Below are positions 23,438 through 31,822 of a DNA stretch of 33,634 nucleotides, piece after piece (position 1 is the stretch's first letter; every line of letters begins with the position of its first letter). The notes below the pieces were generated by a model. The model was not told the origin of the DNA. It searched no databases and worked only from the letters and a program-made list of their open reading frames with translations. The stretch is from Myxococcota bacterium. Its GTDB lineage: Bacteria > Myxococcota_A > UBA9160 > UBA4427. Position numbers and translations under genes: made by a program. The DNA lies in contig JAPKBZ010000044.1 in assembly GCA_028823175.1 (NCBI GenBank), positions 1 through 33,634 on the forward strand, given 5' to 3'.

Positions 23438-24124
23438 TTAGGCGCCGCCTCCGGTGTCAAGTGAATCGACGAAGGCGTCGATCATTCGAAGCTCCTTTTC
23501 AGCCGACGCCTTGCTTCCGTTTCCGACCAGGCGTGTTCCCGCGCCCACCGTCAATGCGCCGATCGCCGCGAGGAGTTCGCTCGGGTCGAGATCGTCGCGC
23601 ACCAGGCCGGCTTCTTGAAGACGACTCACCCAACCAATATTCAGGTCCCTCCAGTTCTCGATGCCCTGCTGGGGATCGCCCACAAGCTCACCATCCGCGT
23701 CCGATCGCGCGCGAAGCTCGAGCCAGTTGCGCCAGTCGCGGCGGCGTTCGGGGTCGAGGGGCAGGGCCTCTCGAACCGCCGCGCGGAGCTGTGACAGCGT
23801 CGGTGGGCCGACGCGTGTCGCTTCGACCCGAGCGACCAGTCGCGCGCGCGCCTGCTCGCAGCGCTTTTCGAGGTCCTGGATCGAAATACGTGTTTGAGTT
23901 TGCTCTTCGAGTCCAAGCCGGTCGGGTTCGGCGCGCGCCAATTTGATCAGCTCGGCCTGAGAGTGGACGCCGAGCTTCCCGAATGACGACTTCAGGTGGT
24001 TGCTCACCGTTCGCGGACTGATCCCGAAGTGCCCCGCAATCGTCGCGATGCGACCTCCCTTGAGGAGCTCAAGGATGACCTCCTTCTCTCTCTTCGTGAG
24101 CGCTGAGTTTGGTTTTACGGCCAT
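23438..24124 (-). CDS. Regulator combining a LuxR-type HTH with a TetR (BetI-like) ligand domain
   Basis: 228 residues from the ATG at 24124. Residues 9-60 are a GerE/LuxR helix-turn-helix: LTKREKEVILELL, GISPRTVSNHLKSSFGKLGVHSQAELI. A linker with helical character (~60-108) follows. Residues ~112-223 resemble the C-terminal ligand domain of BetI-type TetR regulators: LRAAVREALPLDPERRRDWRNWLELRARSDAD, then GLVRDDLDPSELLAAIGAL, then AEKELRMIDAFVDSLD. LuxR HTHs normally sit at the C-terminus and TetR domains follow a TetR HTH, so the order and pairing are unusual. It is divergent from the PQQ-like lipoprotein gene (81 bp apart) and probably regulates it. The minus frame continues upstream beyond 24124, but that part overlaps the other gene and lacks family character. 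Confidence 0.82.
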   Translation of the reverse strand: MAVKPNSALTKREKEVILELLKGGRIATIAGHFGISPRTVSNHLKSSFGKLGVHSQAELIKLARAEPDRLGLEEQTQTRISIQDLEKRCEQARARLVARVEATRVGPPTLSQLRAAVREALPLDPERRRDWRNWLELRARSDADGELVGDPQQGIENWRDLNIGWVSRLQEAGLVRDDLDPSELLAAIGALTVGAGTRLVGNGSKASAEKELRMIDAFVDSLDTGGGA

Positions 24125-24205
24125 GGCTGGACCATTATGGCCCATGCATCTGTTCAGAAAAACTGCCAGAGTCTCGGCCGCCAACGCCAGCAAAGGACCC
24201 TCGAT

Positions 24206-26467
24206 ATGGACCATGCCAATCGACTGTGTGCTCTCGCGCTCTTCGCGTTCTTCGTCCTGTCCTGCTCCGAAGCCGAGAAGCTCTCGCCCTCCGCAGGCCC
24301 CGAGGGGGCACCGACTCGGATCTCGGATCGCGGCGTTCAAGAGCACGGAAAGGTGTGGCCTCGCAGTATCGAGTCTGCCTACATGGGCACGTGGGGTGAC
24401 AATCGGAACTCTGGCTCGACCCTCGTCACGAGCTTCGAGCAGCGCCGCCTTGCCGGCCAGAGCGAATACCTCAGCTGGACCCAGCCGAATTCGCCCCCCG
24501 TATCGGCGCTGATGACCAACGGCAGCACCGAAGCGCCCAACGGTCTGATCATCGCCGTTTCGCCTCGCGGCGGCGGCACCTCCACTGTCGTGGCTCTCGA
24601 CCTGAACGGCAAGGTCGTTTGGCGCACCGAAGAGTGGACCGGCGACGACAAGGACGGCGATGGAATTCCCGACCAGGCGGGACAGCGCAACGCGGTGGCC
24701 TCCAGCGCTGGGATCCAGGCCCCGATGGTCGACGACGAGGGTGCGATCTATGTCGGCGACAATTACGGGGTCTGGAAGCTGGACCAGGATACCGGCGAGC
24801 GCATCTGGTTCTCGCGGTTCTCCGACTACAGCGGCAACAAGCTCGCTTCGAACGATTTGCGCCTCTTCAACGAGGGTGAAGACGGTTTGGTGGGGAACGT
24901 GTTCGCTTCGGGCTGGCACATCTGGCTGGATCGTCGCGATGGTTCGCCGGTTGTCGTCAAAGAGCCCGACCCCTTCTCGGCAGAGGATTGTCCGTTACGC
25001 GCACGGCTCTACGTCAGCGCGAGCGGCGGCGAGATGGATAAGTCGGGCGAACTCGACGAACTGACTTGCCTTGCGTACAGCGCCAACAACACGGTGCCCC
25101 AGCCAAACAACCTGGCGGTCCGCCCCGCGATACCCGGCATCTCCGAGCACGCCCGATACTTGTTCACCTACGCGGGTCCGGTGGGAAAACCCGATCAAGC
25201 GCGGCTCATCGCATACGACTTCACCTACAGCGACGAGAAGGGATGGGGCATCCGCAAAGCCTGGGAGCGTGTCATCGATGGGCTCACCGGTGCCAGCCCG
25301 ACGCTCAACCCCGATTATACGATCGTGAATGCCTCGGACGCCGAAGGGAGTGTCAACTTTACCTATGTAGAGACCGGAGAGGCGATTCCGAACCCCGACG
25401 TCGACTTCAATAGCTTCGGATCCCCCGCCAACACCATCGACGGGCTCTACTGCGATTGGTGGACCCTGACCTGCATCTCTCCCGACGGGAAGACGGTGAT
25501 TCAGGCGGACCACTCGGCCACGGAGGAGATCGCTGCACAGGTTCTGCCCGAACTCGATGACTACGCGATTCCATTTCTCTGGGGAACGACGCCGGATGCG
25601 GACTACATCGGAGGGGGCATTGTGGATCCCATGCGATGGACGGCCACCGCGAGCGTGGGCTATCCCTATTTTCTGGGAAAGGTGCTCGGCAGTACCACGC
25701 GTCTGGGCTCCCTGACACCCACCGCGATGGTGCCCGTTACCTTCGACGCAAAGACCGGAAAGCTCATGCCGGGACAGACTTTCGGGCCCGAGCTCACACG
25801 GCCGGGTATCTCACAGGCCAATGGCCTCGTCACTACTCGCGGACGCTACGTCGTGCAGAAGGCCGAGTTGCTGACACTCTTCTACTACTACCTGTTCCAG
25901 GGCAACTACAATTTTTTTAACACAAACGACGTCAGCTACGATGACGTGAGTGACGAGAAAATGGTCGAGCTCCAGGAGACGAGCGCGAAGCTGTACTTCT
26001 TCGGTCTCTTCGGTTCGATCGGTGAAGAGGGAATTGTTCCCGATCCGTGGAAGGTGCCACAGCCCGAGGCAGGCATTACGATCTACGAGCCCACCTCCTT
26101 CCTTCAGGGCGTGCGCAACCAAATCGAGATGGACATTGCCCTCGTCGACTTTGCGCTCGCGAATCTCTGCGTCACTGCGGGCTGCCAGATCGAAGAAGCT
26201 GCCGCGCGACTCGGCTATGCGGCCTGGAATCTTGACCGCTCTGTGCCTCATCAACTTACCGAGGCCCAGACCCGAAACGAGATCCAGGGCGCCGCCCGCC
26301 AGAACGTCCAGATGGCAACGTCCGGGGCAGCGGCTCTTTGCCGCCGCGCTCGCGCGCAGCTCCTCGCCAACCAGCCGCAGCTTCCCGATGCGCCGGGACT
26401 CATACTTGCGAAGCAGGACGCTGCAAACTGCATGTCGGATCTAGAATCCGCCCTTGCACGACTGTGA
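24206..26467 (+). CDS. Secreted PQQ-like beta-propeller lipoprotein
   Basis: 753 residues from the ATG at 24206, with AAGGA eight bases upstream. Lipoprotein signal MDHANRLCAL...FVLSC with lipidated Cys20. Propeller-type repeats are visible in VVALDLNGKVVWRTEEW, DDEGAIYVGDNYGVWKLDQDTGERIW and LIAYDFTYSDEKGWGIRKAW, the blade pattern of PQQ-dehydrogenase-like domains, but no quinone-binding disulfide pair or catalytic Asp can be assigned. DDKDGDGIPD (~147-156) is a thrombospondin-3-like calcium loop. The C-terminal ~100 residues are helical with paired cysteines (LCVTAGCQIEEAA; LCRRARAQ; NCMSDLE). Surface or periplasmic location expected. Immediately followed by the PDZ protein gene, so probably an operon. 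Function unknown. Confidence 0.82.
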   Translation: MDHANRLCALALFAFFVLSCSEAEKLSPSAGPEGAPTRISDRGVQEHGKVWPRSIESAYMGTWGDNRNSGSTLVTSFEQRRLAGQSEYLSWTQPNSPPVSALMTNGSTEAPNGLIIAVSPRGGGTSTVVALDLNGKVVWRTEEWTGDDKDGDGIPDQAGQRNAVASSAGIQAPMVDDEGAIYVGDNYGVWKLDQDTGERIWFSRFSDYSGNKLASNDLRLFNEGEDGLVGNVFASGWHIWLDRRDGSPVVVKEPDPFSAEDCPLRARLYVSASGGEMDKSGELDELTCLAYSANNTVPQPNNLAVRPAIPGISEHARYLFTYAGPVGKPDQARLIAYDFTYSDEKGWGIRKAWERVIDGLTGASPTLNPDYTIVNASDAEGSVNFTYVETGEAIPNPDVDFNSFGSPANTIDGLYCDWWTLTCISPDGKTVIQADHSATEEIAAQVLPELDDYAIPFLWGTTPDADYIGGGIVDPMRWTATASVGYPYFLGKVLGSTTRLGSLTPTAMVPVTFDAKTGKLMPGQTFGPELTRPGISQANGLVTTRGRYVVQKAELLTLFYYYLFQGNYNFFNTNDVSYDDVSDEKMVELQETSAKLYFFGLFGSIGEEGIVPDPWKVPQPEAGITIYEPTSFLQGVRNQIEMDIALVDFALANLCVTAGCQIEEAAARLGYAAWNLDRSVPHQLTEAQTRNEIQGAARQNVQMATSGAAALCRRARAQLLANQPQLPDAPGLILAKQDAANCMSDLESALARL

Positions 26468-26472
26468 AAGGC

Positions 26473-27852
26473 ATGATGCAGCGATCGATTCGATTCCGTC
26501 TTGCGGTATTCCTAGGCGCACTCGCTCTCTTGGGGTGTCTGTCCCTATTTCTGGCAACCGGTCGACTGTCTCTCAGTCGGGACAACCCCGAGATCGTCGC
26601 GCTTTCTTCCCGTTGGGTATCCGCGGTGGCGGATCGGAACCCCGGTTTCGTTGACCTGCTCAGCACGAGTTCGGTCGAGTACTATGAACACCTCCGGGAT
26701 GTGGCGCTCCACGGCGGCGTGTCCGAACTCAATGCGCTTGGCCCGACCGATCAGCTGCAGGTGCTGTTCCTGCGCCTGACCATCGAAGCAAAGAAGCTCC
26801 AGGAGATCTCGGGCCGCGAGATTTTAGTGCGAGCCGTCGACGAGCATTGGATCGGTCAGGATCTTCGCCGAACCGACGAGCTTCGCGAGGTTGTCGTTGA
26901 TGGAGACGCGGCAACTGGGCGACTCTACAAGTTCGGGCGAGACGAACGGCCAGACCGCGGGCTACAATACTTCGTTCGCGAGAACGGAAAGTGGCGCGTC
27001 GACCTTCGCGGAGAGCGCGAGCGGCTCCGGGTGGACTTCGAATCCTTCGTCGCAAGGTCTGGGCTGGTGCCCTCGGAAGCAGCCTTCTTCATCCTCGAGA
27101 CGAGACTCCTGCGGAAGGTAGTGCCCGCGGACTTCGTGCCGCCGGGGCGCGATTGGGTTGCCGAGATCGGCAGGGCTTCCGTTCCGAAGGAACGGCAATC
27201 CGCGGCCCGCCTTCGACTCGTCACGATCCGCGAGTCGCTGGACGATTCCAGCCTTACTGCGGTGACGGTCGAAGACCGGGAAAACTCCTTGCGCTCGGTG
27301 CTTTACGTTGGCGACTCAGTCGGAGGCGACGATGGACATCGCCTCGCGCGGGTGGAAGGCGGCCGGGCGTGGCTCGTGCGCGGCGGGGCAAGTCTCGAGT
27401 TGCGCCTCGAACCTGAGGGATTCCCCCTTGACCGGCGCCTTCGCTTCGCTGGGAAGCCTGACGCGGAAGTGTCGCTTCTAGAGCAGGCTCGGCTCGGCGA
27501 GCACCGCGAGGGCTTGATGGCTCAGTGGCGAAACGTTGGGCTACGCGGTCGGCCACAACTGCTGCAGCAAGCGTGGCTCGTCCCCGAAGTTGCGGTTGGG
27601 CGCGAATCGTTGATGGGCCTTCGCGTACGAAAACTTGTCGAGGGAAGCTTTTGGCACCAGCTTGGGTTGGCCGAGGGCGACCTCCTCGAGCGGCTGAATG
27701 GCGACCGCATCGATTCGATGGACCAGTGGCAGGCACTAGTACGCGCTGCCGAAATGGACAAGGAAATCTCCGTCGCCATTCGACGAGACGGACGAAGCCT
27801 GAGGTTTCATACGAAAACCGTTCCGCCTCGAGAGTTGGATAAACCGGTGTGA
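26473..27852 (+). CDS. Membrane-anchored protein with C-terminal GspC-like PDZ domain
   Basis: 459 residues from the ATG at 26473; a GTG at 26464 overlapping the previous stop codon (GTGA) is an alternative start. Residues ~8-30 form a signal anchor. The central region (35-375) is not recognised; residues 40-210 are mixed helix/strand with a YFVRENGKWRVDL strand resembling NTF2-like/DUF4878-type folds. Residues ~382-455 are a PDZ domain of the type found in type II secretion GspC: LVEGSFWHQLGLAEGDLLERLNGDRIDSMDQWQALV, ending in IRRDGRSLRFHTK. No other secretion-system gene is nearby. Close coupling to the lipoprotein suggests a shared envelope role. Confidence 0.8.
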   Translation: MMQRSIRFRLAVFLGALALLGCLSLFLATGRLSLSRDNPEIVALSSRWVSAVADRNPGFVDLLSTSSVEYYEHLRDVALHGGVSELNALGPTDQLQVLFLRLTIEAKKLQEISGREILVRAVDEHWIGQDLRRTDELREVVVDGDAATGRLYKFGRDERPDRGLQYFVRENGKWRVDLRGERERLRVDFESFVARSGLVPSEAAFFILETRLLRKVVPADFVPPGRDWVAEIGRASVPKERQSAARLRLVTIRESLDDSSLTAVTVEDRENSLRSVLYVGDSVGGDDGHRLARVEGGRAWLVRGGASLELRLEPEGFPLDRRLRFAGKPDAEVSLLEQARLGEHREGLMAQWRNVGLRGRPQLLQQAWLVPEVAVGRESLMGLRVRKLVEGSFWHQLGLAEGDLLERLNGDRIDSMDQWQALVRAAEMDKEISVAIRRDGRSLRFHTKTVPPRELDKPV

Positions 27853-27964
27853 AGGCGGTGGGGTGTCCGCCAAGTGCGGGTGGACCCAAACGCCTAGATG
27901 GTCGGCAAGGAGCGTGTCGAGGCGGCTCACGATCACGCTCCGGAGACGATCGAAATTCCGGTAA

Positions 27965-28390
27965 CTAGGGCCTAGGTCGTACCCACTGCTCGAAGCGCTG
28001 CCGGGATGTCGGGATGCCGCCGCAGCCTACAGCTACTACGTCAACCGGTATCTGAGTCCGTTCCTGGGCGTCAACGCGTATCGAGAAGAGGACTCCGGGG
28101 AATCCGTTCAAGGAGTCTTCGGTTTCAGCTGGCTGCTTTCTCTGAATATCTCGTCGAGCGTCTGGGGCGGAACCGATGCCAGCTTTCGCTGGAGAGCAGG
28201 CAAGCAGTTCTACTTGACCCACCGCCTGGTTGCGGTCGCCCATGTCGAGTACGACACGGTAACCGGTTGGGCATGGGAGGCCGGGTCGGAATACATCCTG
28301 ACCAGGTACTTCTCACTCGTAGGCCAGTACACTTCCGAATACGGTGCAAGTGGTGGCTTTCTCGTACGCTTCTTTACACCCGGGTTCTAA
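27965..28390 (+). pseudogene. Outer-membrane beta-barrel C-terminal fragment without start codon
   Basis: An open frame from a TAA at 27962-27964 to a TAA at 28388-28390 with no ATG, GTG or TTG start. The translation alternates hydrophobic and polar residues as in barrel strands: AYSYYVNRYLSPFLGVNAYR, GVFGFSWLLSLNISSSVW, FYLTHRLVAVAHVEYD, YILTRYFSLVGQYTSEYG, and ends GGFLVRFFTPGF with the terminal Phe recognised by the BAM machinery. This is the 3' end of an outer-membrane protein gene whose 5' part has been lost. Nothing recognisable precedes it in 27853-27964. Confidence 0.65.
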
Positions 28391-28750
28391 AGCATCAACG
28401 GTAATACGGGATCGATCTGAAACTTGAGACGGATCCCGGCCCGCTATTGAGATTTCAAATTTCCCCTCTTTTGTCGACACCGTGCTTGTTCCAGGGTGTA
28501 GAATAGATCTGTGAAGTTTTTGTCCGCCTGCTCGGCACCCGTGGTGGAGCCGCTCGAGCGATCTTCAACATTTCCACAACTAGGGCGCAAGAGTTCGTCG
28601 CTTGCGCGCGATTCTGCGCGGGGTGCAAAACGCAAGGTGGGCCGGAAATCGGTTAAGGTCCGGGCCGTCTAGGGTCCCGTGCGGTCGGAAGAGCATCGTT
28701 TTCCAGATGGGTCTTCCGAGTTTTTTTGCTTTTGAAACGGATTCCGTCGC
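28391..28750. other. Structured leader region upstream of the flavoprotein gene
   Basis: About 360 bp with no protein-coding signal. It contains a perfect hairpin GCGCAAG/CTTGCGC (28585-28607), a GC-rich stem around 28633-28668, and a strong terminator-like hairpin just before the gene (separate entry). A weak promoter-like pair TCGACA (28474-28479) and TAGAAT (28499-28504) with a 19-base spacer lies at its start. It could be a small-RNA gene or an attenuated 5' leader; I recognise no known RNA family. Confidence 0.4.
28685..28727 (+). terminator. Intrinsic terminator, possibly an attenuator
   Basis: An 8-bp perfect stem TCGGAAGA (28685-28692) with TCTTCCGA (28712-28719), an inner CATC/GATG stem, then G and seven T residues (28721-28727). 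It is the best terminator in the window. It ends only ~24 bp before the flavoprotein start, so it either ends an upstream small RNA or controls entry into that gene. Confidence 0.75.
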
Positions 28751-30703
28751 ATGCGCAACTCGGATCGTGATCTAGGGATGGACCGCCCCGTTACGCGTCG
28801 AGATTTCATCGAGGGCGCCGGGGCGATTGCGGTGGGCTCTCTCATCGCCGGGAAACCCCAGGCAGGAGAAGCTCAAGCATCGGGCAAAGCCGCCGGGGCG
28901 GGTACCCCAGCCCACTACCCACCCGCGCTTTTGGGGCAGCGGGGTAGTCAACCCGGATCCTTTGACGTCGCCCACGAGTTGGTGCTTGCCGGTCGGAAAA
29001 ACTGGGGCACGCCGATCGAATCCGATGAGAATATGTATGACCTTGTGGTTGTCGGCGCGGGCATCAGCGGGCTCGCCGCGGCCTACTTTTTCCGCGAGCG
29101 GAATCCCGAGTCGCGGATCTTGATTCTCGACAACCACGACGATTTCGGCGGACATTCGAGGCGGAACGAATTTTCGATCGATGGGCGCACGATCCTGAGC
29201 TACGGCGGTGGCCAGACTCTGGAGAACCCTACTGGGTACAGTGAGATCTCGAAACGCCTTCTGCGCGATGTGGGAATCAGGATGGAGCGATTTGAAACCG
29301 CCTATGACCAGGAGTTCTATCGCCGGCACGGGCTGCGAGGGGGGATCTATTTTGATCGGCAAACGTATGGCGTAGACCGCGTCATTCCCTACGAAATTCT
29401 GGAGTTTACGGGTTACCTCCCGCTTGAGCGCTCAAAGTTGTCCGCGGCAGAGGCGATTGGAAGGATGCCGCTCTCGGAGGCTGCCCGAAAGGATCTTCTG
29501 AAGTTGATGACCACGAGTAAGGATGTGATCCCCAACGTTCCGAAGGGTGAGCGAGCAGAGTATCTCGGGCGCATCAGTTACCGGGAATTTCTCGAGCGTC
29601 ACATGGGAGTGAAGGACCCCGACGCGATCGCATTGCTGCAGGGCATGACAACCGATATCGGTCTCGATTTTCGGCGTGCCACTGCCGCGAGCGTGATCGG
29701 CTACGTGGGCATGCCCAACGCGAGAGCAGCCGGTTTTTTCGGCGAAGAAGACTACGCGCCGTATATCCACCACTTCCCTGATGGAAACGCTTCCGTCGCC
29801 CGTCTTCTCGTGAGGAGCCTCATACCGGCCGTGGCGCCGGGTAAGACGATGGAGGACATCGTGATGGCCCCGTTCGATTATGGAAGACTCGACGACCCAG
29901 GGACGGGCGTACGGGTCCGATTGAACGCGACGGTTGTGAAGGTCGTCCATGAGGAGGCGCCGGCCAAGTCGAAGAGTGTCGCGATTACCTATGTGACCGG
30001 CGCTTCTTCTTCCGTCTCTTCGCGCTCTCGCGTCGTACGCGGTCGAGCGTGCATCCTTGCAGGATACAATTCGATGATTCCGCATCTCTGTCCCGAGATG
30101 CCCACGGCTCAGCGCGATGCGCTTTCGCTCGCGATTAAATCGCCCGTGGTGTACACGAATGTCTTGCTTCGAAACTGGAAGGCCTGGAAGAAGATGGGGA
30201 TCGGGGCGGTGGCGACCCCAGGTGGGTACCACGCGAATGCGATGCTCGACTTTCCGGTCAGTCTCGGCGACTACCATTTTTCGGCCGGCCCCGACGAGCC
30301 GATCGTCGTGCACATGGAACGGTTCCCAAAGGGTACGGATGGCAGCGCGTCCGCGCGGGACCAATACCGGGCCGGGCGCCGGGATCTTCTCCGGACTCCG
30401 TTTGAGTCGATTGAGCGCTCAGTACGCTCGCAACTCGGGGGTATGTTGTCCGAGGGGGGATTCGATCCAGCCACCGATATTGCAGCGATCACAGTCAATC
30501 GTTGGGCACACGGTTATGCGTATTCCTATGATCCGATCTCGGATTTGGTGTATGACGAGGGTGAGTATCCGAACGAGGTTGGGCGAAAGCGATTCGGGCG
30601 CATCGCTATTGCCAACTCCGATGCTGGGGCTTCGGCGGCCGTTCCGAGTGCGATCGAAGAGGCTCATCGAGCGGTTTCCAACTTGGAAGACCTACAGGGG
30701 TGA
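28751..30703 (+). CDS. Tat-exported FAD-dependent amine oxidoreductase, spermidine-dehydrogenase-like
   Basis: 650 residues from the ATG at 28751 (a second ATG at 28778 would also keep the signal). The twin-arginine motif VTRRDFIEGAGAIAVGSL (Arg16-Arg17) directs folded export. The FAD dinucleotide fold is YDLVVVGAGISGLAAAYFF (GAGISG at 102-107), followed by ILILDNHDDFGGHSRRNEF, a segment closely resembling Pseudomonas-type spermidine dehydrogenase/FAD oxidoreductases. A second FAD contact is expected at the C-terminus (GRIAIANSDAGASAAVPSAIEEAHRAV). Polyamine or another primary/secondary amine is the likely substrate; this rests on family resemblance. It sits directly behind the terminator-bearing leader and is probably controlled by it. 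Confidence 0.88.
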   Translation: MRNSDRDLGMDRPVTRRDFIEGAGAIAVGSLIAGKPQAGEAQASGKAAGAGTPAHYPPALLGQRGSQPGSFDVAHELVLAGRKNWGTPIESDENMYDLVVVGAGISGLAAAYFFRERNPESRILILDNHDDFGGHSRRNEFSIDGRTILSYGGGQTLENPTGYSEISKRLLRDVGIRMERFETAYDQEFYRRHGLRGGIYFDRQTYGVDRVIPYEILEFTGYLPLERSKLSAAEAIGRMPLSEAARKDLLKLMTTSKDVIPNVPKGERAEYLGRISYREFLERHMGVKDPDAIALLQGMTTDIGLDFRRATAASVIGYVGMPNARAAGFFGEEDYAPYIHHFPDGNASVARLLVRSLIPAVAPGKTMEDIVMAPFDYGRLDDPGTGVRVRLNATVVKVVHEEAPAKSKSVAITYVTGASSSVSSRSRVVRGRACILAGYNSMIPHLCPEMPTAQRDALSLAIKSPVVYTNVLLRNWKAWKKMGIGAVATPGGYHANAMLDFPVSLGDYHFSAGPDEPIVVHMERFPKGTDGSASARDQYRAGRRDLLRTPFESIERSVRSQLGGMLSEGGFDPATDIAAITVNRWAHGYAYSYDPISDLVYDEGEYPNEVGRKRFGRIAIANSDAGASAAVPSAIEEAHRAVSNLEDLQG

Positions 30704-30836
30704 CCGCCCCGTGTCGGGCACAACCAATACTAGGTGCTCTGACAGCTAAGCCCCTGTCTGGGCTACGTGGCCTCTTTACGGGAAGTCAGCTGGTCGTCAT
30801 TTCCTTTTTAGTTCTCCGCATTACTGCCGGGTTAGG

Positions 30837-30860
30837 TATAATGCCCGCCCCTATTGGAGG
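30837..30860 (+). promoter_or_regulatory. Promoter -10 and ribosome-binding site of the OmpA-like gene
   Basis: Consensus TATAAT at 30837-30842 with the GGAGG ribosome-binding site at 30856-30860, six bases before the ATG. No good -35 is visible, so the promoter may need an activator or use another sigma factor. The leader is only about 18 nt long if transcription starts near 30849. Confidence 0.6.
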
Positions 30861-30866
30861 TTCATC

Positions 30867-31529
30867 ATGAACACATTCATCGCTTCTCGTCCGTCCTTTC
30901 TGCTCGTCGCTGCGACGGCGACGGTCCTCATGCTCTCTGGCTGCGTCACTCGCAGCTCCTACGAAGAGGTCGCAGAGGAGCGCGACCAGCTTCTTCGACA
31001 GAATGCCGCGCTCGAGGGCGACACCGTCGAATTGAGTACCGAGCTCATGCTCCGCGATCTGGAACTTTCCCAGCTCGAGCGTGAACAACAGGAATTGACC
31101 GACGAGGTCACACGCTGGGCCGTACGCGGTGCGATCAAGATGCAGATGTTGGCGGACGGCCTCCATCTGACGCTCCCCTACGACGTACTCTTCGCGAGTG
31201 GCACGACAACGCTTAGCGACGAGGGCCGTGAGCTCATCGTGGAACTCGTCCAGGAGATTAATCAACAGCCCTACCAGATCGCCGTACTCGGATTTAGCGA
31301 CAACGTGCCCGTTGGGCCGAAACTCGCCGAACACTATCCCTCGAACTGGGAACTCGCCGGCGCACGCGCGGCGAGTGTCGTGCGCGTGATGGAAGAGGCG
31401 GGCATCCCGGCAGATCAGCTGATCGCGGTCTCGCGAGGCGAAACCGAACCGATCGCGTCGAACGACACGGCCGCAGGACGCGCCCAGAATCGCCGCATCG
31501 ACGTGCGACTCCGTCCCATCGTGAACTAA
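30867..31529 (+). CDS. OmpA-family peptidoglycan-binding lipoprotein
   Basis: 220 residues. Lipoprotein signal with lipobox LSGC (Cys26). Residues ~32-88 are a charged coiled coil (EEVAEERDQLLRQNAAL, then LMLRDLELSQLEREQQELTDEV). Residues ~100-218 are an OmpA C-terminal domain: LPYDVLFASGTTTLSDEG, IAVLGFSDNVPVG, NWELAGARAASVVRVMEEAGIPADQL, AAGRAQNRRIDVRLRP; the Asp and Arg residues that bind diaminopimelate are present. It resembles Pal/MotB-type or YiaD-type proteins and would tether the outer membrane to peptidoglycan. It has its own promoter and stands alone. Confidence 0.94.
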   Translation: MNTFIASRPSFLLVAATATVLMLSGCVTRSSYEEVAEERDQLLRQNAALEGDTVELSTELMLRDLELSQLEREQQELTDEVTRWAVRGAIKMQMLADGLHLTLPYDVLFASGTTTLSDEGRELIVELVQEINQQPYQIAVLGFSDNVPVGPKLAEHYPSNWELAGARAASVVRVMEEAGIPADQLIAVSRGETEPIASNDTAAGRAQNRRIDVRLRPIVN

Positions 31530-31739
31530 CGCTTCGGGGCGGCGCGGAGAAGCGCTTCCGCCAACAGTGATGCCGGTAGCGATAGCGCCGAAGCCCGAGC
31601 GCGAGGAACGTGACGCCGGCTGTGGGGCCGCTCGTGGGCAAAAGGCTCGCCATGATGGTGACGTCCCTCCAAGGGTACCTTGGCGTACGGATACTGCGGA
31701 CCAGGAGCGCCTTCTTCCCAAGCCCCTTGACTGTTCCTT

Positions 31740-31822
31740 CCCGCCACGGGATCCCCTAGGGATTTAACAGACTGCCCACACCCGGACGTTGTGCCAGAAG
31801 GCAGCATGAATGTCCTATCCCC
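31740..31822 (+). repeat. Dispersed repeat, copy R10
   Basis: GCCACGGGATCCCC subtype with a degraded arm ATTTAACAGAC (9 of 11) and a variant middle (ACACCCGGACGTTGTGCC). Right end CCTATCCCC. It is separated from R9 by 8.7 kb, the longest gap in the series, and lies between the OmpA lipoprotein and the small minus-strand hypothetical gene. Confidence 0.93.

Noticed and set aside
17..31822. Conserved peptides read through the repeats (V-P-E-D-S-L-Y-V-L-S-P on +, G-T-T-S-E-Y-G on -)
   Set aside because: They follow from nucleotide conservation of the repeat. Substitutions are not biased to synonymous sites, there is no ribosome-binding site, and flanking frames differ from copy to copy.
17..31822. 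Classical integron cassette array with attC sites
   Set aside because: A RYYYAAC-like box is present at one end, but no GTTRRRY partner at the other. Genes between repeats face both ways, segments are up to 8.7 kb, and no integrase gene is in the window. Kept only as one hypothesis.
17..31822. CRISPR array
   Set aside because: Repeat spacing is 1-8.7 kb and irregular, with genes rather than short spacers between copies, and no cas genes are present.
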